This document shows, in pieces, positions 8,733 to 16,059 of a stretch of DNA of 64,000 nt. The position numbers were made by a program, and so were the translations under genes. Below the pieces are notes generated by a model, which saw nothing but the letters and a program-made list of their open reading frames with translations, did no database searches and was not told the DNA's origin. Numbering within the stretch: the stretch's first letter is position 1; each line of letters opens with the position of its first letter. Source of the DNA: Agromyces ramosus (GTDB lineage Bacteria > Actinomycetota > Actinomycetes > Actinomycetales > Microbacteriaceae); assembly GCF_030817175.1 (NCBI RefSeq), contig NZ_JAUSYY010000001.1:2604001-2668000 (forward strand), written 5' to 3'.

Positions 8733-8915
8733 GCGGGCGCCACCTTGGGGACGCCTCACGGCTGCGCCGCCATTCTCGGCGGTCTCTCGGTATGCGGTTC
8801 GCGGTGAGGCGCGTACTCTGGAGAGACGGGTCGTCACGGCGGGTCTCGAGCGAGACCACGCCGGTCGAGCCGGCGGGCAACCCATGAACCAGCGCCCGAA
8901 CGGAGCAGCTCAACG
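8733..8915. other. Leader region with stem-loops upstream of the transglycosylase
   Basis: A hairpin with 6-bp arms GGTCTC/GAGACC (8842-8857) is followed by a CCGG/CCGG element. Actinobacterial wall-lytic genes are often under a c-di-AMP (ydaO) riboswitch, so I looked for one, but I cannot match its conserved blocks here. The function is unresolved. Confidence 0.3.
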
Positions 8916-9809
8916 ATGTCCTGGGACGACGATTCCGACGCCGACGACTACGACGGCCGTCGGCCGGAGCGAGCCACAGGACGTGCGGCGGCCTGGCGCG
9001 TCACACGGCGTGTACTGGGCTACGCAGGGGTCGTCGCCGGGGTCGGCGCGCTGGTCGTCGGCACGATCTTCGCGGCGAACGTCGTGGGACTCGCGGCCAA
9101 GCCCGGGGGATTCGAGGCGCCCGGGGCGAAGGGTCCCAGCGTCGAGCTGCCCCCCGTGACATTGACGCCCGAGCAGGATGAAGCGGCGGACGAACAGCTC
9201 CCGACGAACGAGGAATCAGCGCCGGTGTCGAGCTCCGCGGGGTCGCTGATGCCTGGCATCGATCCGGAGTGGGCAACGGTGACGGCTGCGGCGACCGGAA
9301 TTCCGGAGCGCGCGCTGACCGCCTACGCCTTCGCGCACGTCTCGATCGCCGACGAGCAGCCGGAGTGCGGCCTCGCCTGGATCACGATCGCCGCCATCGG
9401 CGAGATCGAGTCGGGTCACGGCAGCCACGGCGACACGATTCTCGACGAGAACGGCCATGCCCAGCCGGCGATCATCGGTCGCGCGCTCGACGGCGATGGC
9501 GTGGCGAAGATCGAGGACACCGACGACGGGGTGCTCGACGGCGACGACAAGTGGGACCGTGCGGTCGGCCCGATGCAGTTCATCCCCTCCACGTGGGAGA
9601 AGTGGGCGAGCGATGCGAACGGCGACGACGTCGCGGACCCGAACCAGATCGACGATGCCGCGCTCGCCACGGCGCGGTACTTGTGCGCGTCGGGGCCGAT
9701 GACGAGTGTCGAAGGGTGGCGCGCGGCGGTGTTCTCGTACAACCACGACAACGACTACGTCGACAAGGTCGCCCAGGTCGCGAACGAGTTCGCAGCGGCA
9801 GTCGAATAG
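8916..9809 (+). CDS. Membrane-anchored lytic transglycosylase (MltB-like, SLT_2)
   Basis: A 297-residue protein. A short acidic cytosolic tail is followed by one membrane segment (about 34-60), a disordered Pro/Glu-rich linker, and a lysozyme-like domain from residue 115. The catalytic signature 'IGEIESGHG' places the probable acid at Glu165. 'GPMQFIPSTWEKW' and the calcium-loop-like 'DANGDDVADPNQIDDA' are characteristic of MltB-type soluble lytic transglycosylases. It cleaves the MurNAc-GlcNAc bond of peptidoglycan outside the membrane. The start ATG has GGAG about 10 nt upstream. There is no operon partner. Confidence 0.9.
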   Translation: MSWDDDSDADDYDGRRPERATGRAAAWRVTRRVLGYAGVVAGVGALVVGTIFAANVVGLAAKPGGFEAPGAKGPSVELPPVTLTPEQDEAADEQLPTNEESAPVSSSAGSLMPGIDPEWATVTAAATGIPERALTAYAFAHVSIADEQPECGLAWITIAAIGEIESGHGSHGDTILDENGHAQPAIIGRALDGDGVAKIEDTDDGVLDGDDKWDRAVGPMQFIPSTWEKWASDANGDDVADPNQIDDAALATARYLCASGPMTSVEGWRAAVFSYNHDNDYVDKVAQVANEFAAAVE

Positions 9810-9824
9810 GTCGAAGACCGGCCG

Positions 9825-10520
9825 TCAGCCTCGGTCGGAGCTCGAGCCGGATGCCGCGGTCGCGGCCTCGGCCGCCGCGGCAGCGGCCCGCTCCACCCAC
9901 TTCGGCGTCTCGCCGTAGCGCTGGAACGACACCAGCCGACCCGCGGCACTGTCGTCGATCAGCTGCGTGAGCCGTCGCTCGCGCGTGGCCTCCTGCTTGG
10001 CCGAGAGCACCCAGTGGGTCACCTGGCGGCGGTAGGTGGCGGTGGCGGCGTGCCAGAAGGCGGATGCCGCGGCATTTGCCGCCAATCGTGCCGCAGCCTC
10101 GGGCGGCAGCTCGGTGTCGGGGTTCTCGTGCGAGTACACGCCCGACCGGTCTTCGCGTCGCCGCTCGAACGCGGCGATGCCGGCGGGGTGCATGCGCCCC
10201 TCGGCGGTGAGCTTCTCGACGAGGGCGATGTTCACGCTCGACCAGATGCTCGAGGGCTTGCGCGGGCTCCAGCGCTGGCGACGCGCATCGTCGTCGATGC
10301 GCTGGGACACCGAGTCGATCCATCCGAAGCACAAGGCCTCGGGCACCGCCTGTTCCCAGGTAAGCCCCCGATCGGGTACGTGCTTCTTGTACAGGCCCAT
10401 CCACAGCTCGGTCTCGGTGTCGTGATTGGCCTCGAGCCAGGCGCGGAACTCCTCTGGCCCGGAGAAGAAGGTGGCGGGCCGTTCGGGAGTGCCGCCCGGC
10501 GTGCCGATGCTCGTCGTCAT
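9825..10520 (-). CDS. YdeI/OmpD-associated family protein
   Basis: A 231-residue cytosolic protein of the YdeI family. Its diagnostic patterns are 'FRAWLEANHDTETELWMGLYKKH' at the N-terminus and 'ALCFGWIDSVSQRIDD', 'WSPRKPSSIWSSVN' further in. The family is widespread and its biochemical role is not established. The C-terminal 20 residues are Ala-rich and low complexity. The gene is convergent with the transglycosylase, with a 15-bp gap. Confidence 0.8.
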   Translation of the reverse strand: MTTSIGTPGGTPERPATFFSGPEEFRAWLEANHDTETELWMGLYKKHVPDRGLTWEQAVPEALCFGWIDSVSQRIDDDARRQRWSPRKPSSIWSSVNIALVEKLTAEGRMHPAGIAAFERRREDRSGVYSHENPDTELPPEAAARLAANAAASAFWHAATATYRRQVTHWVLSAKQEATRERRLTQLIDDSAAGRLVSFQRYGETPKWVERAAAAAAEAATAASGSSSDRG

Positions 10521-10629
10521 GGCACGAGTCTGCCAGCAGGCACCGTCAGAGTGGCGCGAGGCGGCCGGGTCCGCCGAGCGCTACATTGACCCCGTCGGGG
10601 CGATGAGTCGGGGCGATGAAAGGGACACC

Positions 10630-10911
10630 ATGTCGGATGCCGAGCTCGCGAACCTGCGGGAACGAGCCGCACTCGGCGACGCGGAAGCGGCTGCGCAACT
10701 CGTGGAGCTCGCCGCTGAGCGAGCCGATGCCCACGAGTTGCGGGTGCTCGCTGAGAGCGGCGGCACTGACGAGATGGACGAGCTCGTGCAGCTCGCAGCC
10801 GAGCACGGCGATCTCGATGAGCTCCGACGACTTGCGGCGACCGGCAACCGGGATGCCGCGGCGGTACTCGACGCGCTGTACGGTGCGGACCCGACCGACG
10901 ACGGCACCTGA
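10630..10911 (+). CDS. Small helical-repeat protein
   Basis: A 93-residue acidic protein of unknown function, built from four short helical hairpins with the pattern L..LA..GD..A..L. This recalls Sel1, HEAT or ankyrin-like solenoids and suggests a protein-binding role. The start ATG has AAAGGGA 6 nt upstream. It lies 72 bp before the DUF2236 gene on the same strand and might belong to that module, although the downstream gene seems to have its own leaderless promoter. Confidence 0.6.
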   Translation: MSDAELANLRERAALGDAEAAAQLVELAAERADAHELRVLAESGGTDEMDELVQLAAEHGDLDELRRLAATGNRDAAAVLDALYGADPTDDGT

Positions 10912-10983
10912 GTGGCTTCACGGGCGGGCGCGTTCGCAGGAGATGCGCAGCCGCGCGGCATCCGACCGGGTCTACCGTCGAGT

Positions 10984-12150
10984 ATGGGCGATCGTCGAGA
11001 GGTCGCCGGCACGAGCGCGGCCGGTGCCGGCGCTGCACCGTGGCGGCCCATGCGACGTCGTCGCCAGGAGCCGCCGGCATGGACGGCAGCGCTCACCGAG
11101 GGTGAGGACGCCGGCTTCTTCGGTCCGGGCAGCGCCGCCTGGACCGTCAACGGGTCGATGCCCGCGCTCGTCGCCGGCATTCGGGCGCTGCTGCTGCAGA
11201 CGCTGCATCCGGGTGCGATGGCGGGGGTGCACGACTGGTCGAGCTACCGCGACGACCCCCTGCGGCGGCTCGACGGCACCGTGCGGTGGATCGCCACGAC
11301 GACGTTCGGCGACCGGCGCAGCGCCACCGAGGCATCCGCGTTCGTCTCGCGGTTGCACGAGCGGGTGACCGGCACGTACGTCGACGCGAACGGGGTCGAA
11401 CGCGAGTACGCGGCGAACGACGCGGAGCTGCTGCGCTGGGTGCACAACGCGTTCACCGAGGCGTTCCTCGGCGCGCACGAGGTCTGGGGCGGCCCGATCC
11501 CGGGCGGGCCCGATGCCTACGTGCGCGAATGGGCGCAGGCGGGGCGGCTCATGGGCGTGCAGGATCCGCCCACGACGGTCGACGCGCTGCACGCCGAGAT
11601 GGCCGCGTTCCTCGTCGAGGCGAAGCCCGATGAGCGCGTGACGGAGGCCATGGGCTTCCTGCGCAGACCCGGGCTGCCGGGCCTCACCGGGATGCTGTAC
11701 CCGATCCTGTTCGGCGGCGCCGTGGCATCCCTCGATCAGCACTCTCGCGAGCTGCTGGGGCTGCGGCGCCCCTGGTGGCCGGCGATCACGCCGACGCGGG
11801 TGCTGCTCGCTGCGGCTGGGCGCGTGTTCGGCCGGGTCTCGCCGAGCGAGCGCAATGCGCGTGCCCGCATCGCGGGGTTGCAGGGGTCGGCGAACGCCTC
11901 CGTCAAGCCATCGCGTCCGCCGGAGTCCGTCGATACGCTGAGCGAAACAACGGGAGGAGCTCGCATGAGCATTAACGATGACGACATCACCCTCGAGCCG
12001 GGTGACGACGGTGAAGGCGTCGCCGACGGCGGCGCCAACCCGAAGGGACACGACGGCGGCGCCGACGGCTCCGCCGCCGAGGGTGAGGGAGTCGCCGATG
12101 GCGGCGCCAACCCCGGTGGCCACGACGGCGGCGCCGACGGTTCGGCGTAA
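10984..12150 (+). CDS. DUF2236 (MpaB-like oxygenase) protein with in-frame repeat-peptide tail
   Basis: The DUF2236 domain covers about residues 40-300 of 388: 'GSMPALVAGIRALLLQTLHPGAMAGVHDWS' at its start and 'LLRWVHNAFTEAFLGAHEVWG' in the middle. The family contains the lariat-forming oxygenase MpaB and latex-clearing proteins and is thought to act in oxidative reactions. I chose the ATG at 10984 because TACCGT (10973-10978) lies 5 nt upstream, indicating a leaderless start; the frame is open back to a GTG at 10912. No stop codon separates it from the following small peptide gene, so the reading frame runs through the whole peptide. Either the enzyme carries the peptide as a tail, or the peptide is made separately from its own start at 11965. 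Confidence 0.75.
   Translation: MGDRREVAGTSAAGAGAAPWRPMRRRRQEPPAWTAALTEGEDAGFFGPGSAAWTVNGSMPALVAGIRALLLQTLHPGAMAGVHDWSSYRDDPLRRLDGTVRWIATTTFGDRRSATEASAFVSRLHERVTGTYVDANGVEREYAANDAELLRWVHNAFTEAFLGAHEVWGGPIPGGPDAYVREWAQAGRLMGVQDPPTTVDALHAEMAAFLVEAKPDERVTEAMGFLRRPGLPGLTGMLYPILFGGAVASLDQHSRELLGLRRPWWPAITPTRVLLAAAGRVFGRVSPSERNARARIAGLQGSANASVKPSRPPESVDTLSETTGGARMSINDDDITLEPGDDGEGVADGGANPKGHDGGADGSAAEGEGVADGGANPGGHDGGADGSA
11965..12150 (+). CDS. Gly/Asp-rich tandem-repeat peptide, candidate modification substrate
   Basis: A 61-residue acidic peptide. A 15-residue leader (MSINDDDITLEPGDD) precedes two 22-residue repeats (12010-12075 and 12082-12147) that differ at a single residue, Lys versus Gly. 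Each contains 'EGVADGGANP' and 'GHDGGADGSA'. A strong ribosome-binding site (GGAGG, 11953-11957) lies 7 nt before this ATG, favouring separate translation although the frame is also open from the DUF2236 gene. The stop overlaps the ATG of the JmjC/cupin gene (TAATG). It resembles short 'BatC'-labelled proteins I recall from related genomes. A repeated substrate-like sequence next to a hydroxylase suggests a modified peptide (inference). Confidence 0.65.
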   Translation: MSINDDDITLEPGDDGEGVADGGANPKGHDGGADGSAAEGEGVADGGANPGGHDGGADGSA

Positions 12151-13385
12151 TGAACAGCCCCGAGCGCGGGCCGATCGGTCGGCCCGCGCTCGCACGCTGC
12201 ATCCGGGTGCCGGCCGAGGAGTTCGGCGACCGGTACTGGGGTCGCGAGCCGCTCCTCTCCACGGCAGACGAGCTCGGGTCTGGTTTCGACGACCTGTTCT
12301 CGGCGACTGCCGTCGACGAGCTCGTCTCCCGGCGCGGGGTGCGCACTCCGTTCATCCGCATGGCGCAGGAGGGCGCGGTGCTGGCGGCATCCGCCTACAC
12401 CGCCTCGGGTGGGTTCGGCGCTGAGATCGCCGACCAGGTCTCGAGCGACAAGGTGCTCGCCGAATTCGCGGACGGTGCGACCATCGTGCTGCAGGGATTG
12501 CACCGGCTGTGGCCGCCGATCATCGACTTCACCCGGGCGCTCGTCGACGACCTCGGTCACCCGGCGCAGGTGAATGCCTACGTGACCCCGCCGTCGTCGC
12601 AGGGATTCGACCCCCACTACGACACCCACGACGTGTTCGTGCTGCAGATCTCGGGCGAGAAGCACTGGCGCATCCATCCGCCGGTGCTGGTCGACCCGCT
12701 CCGCACGCAGCCGTGGGACCAGCATCGCGCCGCCGTCGCCCGCAGGGCCACGCACGAGCCGGCCATCGACGCCGTGCTGCGGCCGGGCGATGCCCTGTAC
12801 CTGCCACGAGGTTGGATCCACTCCGCGACCGCCCTCGGCGAGACATCCGTGCACCTCACCGTCGGCATGTCGGCCTACACGCGTGCCGACCTCGTCGACG
12901 CGCTCATCGGCGAGGTCGGCGACAACGCCGCCCTGCGCACATCGTTGCCGCTCGGCGTCGACCTGCGCGACCCCGAGGCGCTGAAGCCGATCGTCGAGCA
13001 GACCGTGCAGGCGCTCATCGAGACACTGCAGCAGACGGATGCCTCGCGGCCGGCCGCCAGCCTCAGCGCCCGCTTCGACGCCGAGACGCGTGCAGAGCCG
13101 CTCGCTCCGCTCGCGACGCTCGAGGCGCTCGCAACACTCGACGCCTCCACCCCGGTGCGCTGGCGCGGGTCGCTGCCGGTGCGCATCGAGACGGTCGAAG
13201 ACCGCGTGCGCATCGTGGCCCGTGCCAAGACGCTCTCCCTGCCCGCCGAGGCGGAGGCGGCGGTGCGGCGGCTTGCAGCCGGCGACCCGGTGACGGTGGG
13301 GGAGCTGCCGGGAATCGACTCCGAGAGCGCGGTCGTCGTCGTGCGCAGGCTCGTGCGCGAGGGATTCGTGGTGGCGGCCGCGTGA
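12150..13385 (+). CDS. JmjC/cupin-4 family oxygenase (ribosomal-oxygenase-like)
   Basis: A 411-residue protein with the double-stranded beta-helix of Fe(II)/2-oxoglutarate hydroxylases. The iron triad is visible: His156 and Asp158 in 'DPHYDTHDVFVLQISGEKHW', and His224 in 'LPRGWIHSA'. The C-terminal half has a dimerisation and winged-helix-like region, as in YcfD/RoxA, MINA53 and NO66, which hydroxylate Arg or His residues of ribosomal proteins. Here the adjacent, translationally coupled repeat peptide is a plausible substrate (inference). The TAATG overlap upstream and GTGA overlap downstream fix it in a tight operon. Ribosomal protein modification remains the alternative. Confidence 0.85.
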   Translation: MNSPERGPIGRPALARCIRVPAEEFGDRYWGREPLLSTADELGSGFDDLFSATAVDELVSRRGVRTPFIRMAQEGAVLAASAYTASGGFGAEIADQVSSDKVLAEFADGATIVLQGLHRLWPPIIDFTRALVDDLGHPAQVNAYVTPPSSQGFDPHYDTHDVFVLQISGEKHWRIHPPVLVDPLRTQPWDQHRAAVARRATHEPAIDAVLRPGDALYLPRGWIHSATALGETSVHLTVGMSAYTRADLVDALIGEVGDNAALRTSLPLGVDLRDPEALKPIVEQTVQALIETLQQTDASRPAASLSARFDAETRAEPLAPLATLEALATLDASTPVRWRGSLPVRIETVEDRVRIVARAKTLSLPAEAEAAVRRLAAGDPVTVGELPGIDSESAVVVVRRLVREGFVVAAA

Positions 13386-14290
13386 CGCTGGTCGCCGAGC
13401 ACTGGGCACCGTGCAGCGATCGCGCCCGCGAGCGCGACGACCCGCTGGTCGGCACCGGTTCGCGCGGGCTGCGCTGGTTCCTCATCGAGGTCGCGGCGAG
13501 CTGGGGCCACAACGCGTTGCTCAGCGAGCCGTTCGACCGTGAGCTCGGGAGAGCCCTGATTCGGCGCATCGAGGGCGCCGGCATGCGCCCGCTCGTCATC
13601 CGTCGCACAGGTCGCCGCGTTGCTTCGGCGACGCAGCGGTGGGCGATCGTCGACTCGCGGCCGGGGCTCGAGAGCGTAGTCTGGGGCGAGGTGACGGATG
13701 CCTCGGAGCTCCTCGACGTGCCGCTCGACGGGTCGACCGGCGTGCCGTCGTCGCGGCCGGTCTACTGCGTGTGCACGCATGCCCGCCACGACCGATGCTG
13801 TGCCGTGCGCGGCCGTCGCGTCGTCACCGCGCTCGCCGAGGCGCATCCCCACGAGACGTGGGAGTGCTCGCACCTCGGCGGCGACCGCTTCGCCGGAACC
13901 ATGGTCGTGTTCCCGCACGGCCTCTACTACGGCTACGCCGACGACGGCGACCCGGTGCGCATCGCCGACGCCTTCGACGACGGCCGCGTCGTGCCCGAGC
14001 GATACCGCGGACGCAGCTCCCTGACGCATCCGGTGCAGGCGGCCCAGCACTACGCCCGCGAGCGGTTCGGCGACGACCGCATCGAGGCGTTCGCGCCCGT
14101 CGCCGAGGACGTCACCGAGACCGGTTGGCGCGTTCGCCTCGAGGGCGCCGGCGCGGGCGGCGAGGTCATCGCCGTGGAGCTCGAAGAAACCGAATCCGAG
14201 CCGCTGCTGTCGACCTGCGCCGCGACCCGGTTCGTGCGGGTGCGGCAGTACGCCCTCCGCTCGATCAGCGTCGAACGACCGAACGACTGA
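13382..14290 (+). CDS. Sucrase/ferredoxin-like protein (Suc_Fer family)
   Basis: A 302-residue thioredoxin-fold protein of the Suc_Fer-like family. It shows an N-terminal Cys-containing 'WAPCSDRARERDDPLVGT', the cluster-binding-like 'YCVCTHARHDRCCAVRGRRV', and 'WECSHLGGDRFAGTMVVFP', the family hallmark. Members are thought to bind a [2Fe-2S] cluster. The GTG start overlaps the stop of the JmjC gene (GTGA). The position suggests it supplies electrons to the oxygenases of the operon (inference). Its last 26 bp overlap the convergent NAD(P)-binding gene. Confidence 0.85.
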   Translation: MTLVAEHWAPCSDRARERDDPLVGTGSRGLRWFLIEVAASWGHNALLSEPFDRELGRALIRRIEGAGMRPLVIRRTGRRVASATQRWAIVDSRPGLESVVWGEVTDASELLDVPLDGSTGVPSSRPVYCVCTHARHDRCCAVRGRRVVTALAEAHPHETWECSHLGGDRFAGTMVVFPHGLYYGYADDGDPVRIADAFDDGRVVPERYRGRSSLTHPVQAAQHYARERFGDDRIEAFAPVAEDVTETGWRVRLEGAGAGGEVIAVELEETESEPLLSTCAATRFVRVRQYALRSISVERPND

Positions 14291-15068
14291 CCGACTGAGT
14301 GACTGGACGACGCTCGTTCAGGAACTCGCGCCAGGTGCGGATGCCGCGCTGCGCGCCCTCACCCGCGAGGTTCTCTCCCTCGCGGTAGGCACGCCCCACG
14401 GCTCCGGGCAGGCGGATGGGCAGGCGGCCGCCCCGCGCCCGGGCGCCCGTCGCCTCCCGGAACGCCGCGACGAGTCGAGGGACGTCGAGCACCTCCGGTC
14501 CAGCGAGATCCGCCACCCGTCCCGACGGGGAGCCGAGGGCGAGCTCCGCCAGCCGAGCCGCGACCTCGTCGCCGTGGACCGGTTCGAAGCGCAGCCCACC
14601 GGGTACCGGCAGCAGCGGCATCCGTGCCATGCCTCGAGCGACCGGCAGCACGAAGTCGTGCAACTGCGCGGCTCGCAGCACCGTCCACGGCACCCCCGAT
14701 GCGGCGATGACCCGCTCGGCCTCCGCCTTCGCGCGGAAGTAGCCGATCGGCATGCGGTCGGCGCCGATCACCGAGATGAGCACGAGGTGCCGCACGCCCG
14801 CCGCACGCGCGGCGGCCGTGAGGTTCCGTGCGGCGACATCGTCGCCCTTCGCCCCGCCGGCGAGGTGCAGCACGACCTCGACATCCTCGAGTGCGGCGGC
14901 GAGTCCGTCTCCGGCGACGGTGTCGCCCACGACATGCTGGATGCCGGGCTCAGGAGTGCGCGGGTGCCGGGACAGGATCCGGATGTCGCGGCCGGCCTGC
15001 CGCAGCAGCGGTACCACGCGGCTGCCGATGTTGCCGGTCCCGCCCGTCACGAGCAGAGGTGCGTTCAT
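14265..15068 (-). CDS. NAD(P)-binding NmrA-like/atypical SDR protein, ECF41 partner
   Basis: A 267-residue atypical short-chain dehydrogenase. The Rossmann motif is at the N-terminus ('LLVTGGTGNIGSRVVPLLR') with 'VVLHLAGG' and 'VRHLVLISVIGAD' following, and the pattern matches NmrA/NAD(P)H-binding regulators and reductases. It is divergent from an ECF41-type sigma gene, a known association of that sigma group with small oxidoreductases. A leftward TGTCACA-N16-CGTC element (15145 down to 15119) should drive it from that sigma factor. The substrate is unknown. Confidence 0.85.
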   Translation of the reverse strand: MNAPLLVTGGTGNIGSRVVPLLRQAGRDIRILSRHPRTPEPGIQHVVGDTVAGDGLAAALEDVEVVLHLAGGAKGDDVAARNLTAAARAAGVRHLVLISVIGADRMPIGYFRAKAEAERVIAASGVPWTVLRAAQLHDFVLPVARGMARMPLLPVPGGLRFEPVHGDEVAARLAELALGSPSGRVADLAGPEVLDVPRLVAAFREATGARARGGRLPIRLPGAVGRAYREGENLAGEGAQRGIRTWREFLNERRPVTQSVSRSVVRR

Positions 15069-15083
15069 GGTCGATCCCCTTCA

Positions 15084-15110
15084 TGTCACATCCGAGGGCG
15101 TTCCCTCGTC
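15084..15110 (+). promoter_or_regulatory. ECF41-type promoter, rightward
   Basis: TGTCACA (15084-15090), 16 bp, CGTC (15107-15110). This is exactly the published ECF41 -35/-10 pattern as I know it. It points to the sigma factor gene at 15145, implying positive autoregulation. Confidence 0.8.
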
Positions 15111-15118
15111 GACATGGT

Positions 15119-15145
15119 GACGATCGAGCACGAGGAGATGTGACA
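15119..15145 (-). promoter_or_regulatory. ECF41-type promoter, leftward
   Basis: On the minus strand TGTCACA (15145-15139), 16 bp, CGTC (15122-15119). It points to the NAD(P)-binding gene. Its -35 overlaps the ATG of the sigma gene. It faces the rightward copy, and the two -10 elements are only 8 bp apart. Confidence 0.8.
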
Positions 15146-16047
15146 TGACGGATCGAAGAATTCTCGCGAGGCGGTTCGAGACCGAGCGCCCGCGGCTGAA
15201 GGCGATCGCCACGAAGCTGCTCGGTTCGGCCGCCGACGCCGACGATGCCGTGCAGGAGACCTGGCTTCGCCTGGAGCGGGTGGATGCCGCGGAGCTCGAC
15301 AACCTCGAGGCATGGCTCACCACCGTCGTCTCGCGGGTCAGCCTCGACCTGCTGCGCGCACCACGCCGCAAGCGGGAGCACTCGTGGCAGGTCGAACCCT
15401 GGCGTGACGAACCCGCCGCCGCCGACGCGGACCCGGCCGAGCTCGTCGCGCAGAGCGATCAGGTGAGCGTGGCACTGCTCGTGCTGCTGGAGACGCTGAG
15501 CCCCGCGGAGCGGATCGCCCTCGTGTTGCACGACGTGTTCGGCCAGTCCTTCGACGAGATCGCAGAGGCGCTCGATCGGTCGCCGCAAGCGGCACGGCAG
15601 CTCGCCTCGCGGGCGCGCCGCCGTGTCCGCGCCGCCGACGAGCCCGCACGGCCCGACCGCGAACGCGGCCGGCGGATCGTGAACGCCTGGCTCGCCGCCG
15701 CGCAGGGCGGCGACCTCGGCGCGTTGCTGGGGCTCCTCGACGACGGTGCGGTGCTCCACGCCGACTACGGCACGTCGACGCAGCGCGTGGAGGGCGCCCG
15801 CTCGATCGCCGAGCAGGCGGTGCTCTCGGGCCGGCTCGCGGCGCACTCCACGCCGATCCTGATCGACGGGCGACCGGGTGTGGCCGCGGTCATGCACGGG
15901 CACGTCGTGTCGATCATGGCGTTCGACCTCGACGCCGACCGCATCGTCGGCCTCGACGTGCTGGCCGATCCGAAGCGGCTCGAGGAGCTCGGCCTCGACG
16001 AGATCGTGCGGGGAACGGCGCCCGACGGTCCGACGCGAGGCGCATGA
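15145..16047 (+). CDS. ECF41/SigJ-type sigma factor with C-terminal SnoaL-like domain
   Basis: A 300-residue extracytoplasmic-function sigma factor. Region 2 is at about residues 8-72 ('ADDAVQETWLRLERVD') and region 4 at 108-155 ('ERIALVLHDVFGQSFDEIAE'). A C-terminal NTF2/SnoaL-like domain (about 165-290) replaces the usual anti-sigma factor. In ECF41 this domain controls activity in cis. The linker lacks the canonical WLPEP motif (it has 'WRDEP'), so it is a divergent member. Two ECF41-type promoters lie directly upstream. The start ATG has GAGGAGA upstream. It is followed 12 bp later by an alpha/beta hydrolase gene on the same strand. Confidence 0.9.
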   Translation: MTDRRILARRFETERPRLKAIATKLLGSAADADDAVQETWLRLERVDAAELDNLEAWLTTVVSRVSLDLLRAPRRKREHSWQVEPWRDEPAAADADPAELVAQSDQVSVALLVLLETLSPAERIALVLHDVFGQSFDEIAEALDRSPQAARQLASRARRRVRAADEPARPDRERGRRIVNAWLAAAQGGDLGALLGLLDDGAVLHADYGTSTQRVEGARSIAEQAVLSGRLAAHSTPILIDGRPGVAAVMHGHVVSIMAFDLDADRIVGLDVLADPKRLEELGLDEIVRGTAPDGPTRGA

Positions 16048-16059
16048 GCACCGCTCGTC

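Noticed and set aside
8733-8915. c-di-AMP (ydaO) riboswitch before the lytic transglycosylase
   Set aside because: The genomic context fits, but I cannot match the conserved ydaO blocks; only simple hairpins are visible.
10912-10983. Upstream GTG start for the DUF2236 gene
   Set aside because: The extra residues are low complexity, no ribosome-binding site precedes them, and a TACCGT leaderless signal fits the ATG at 10984.
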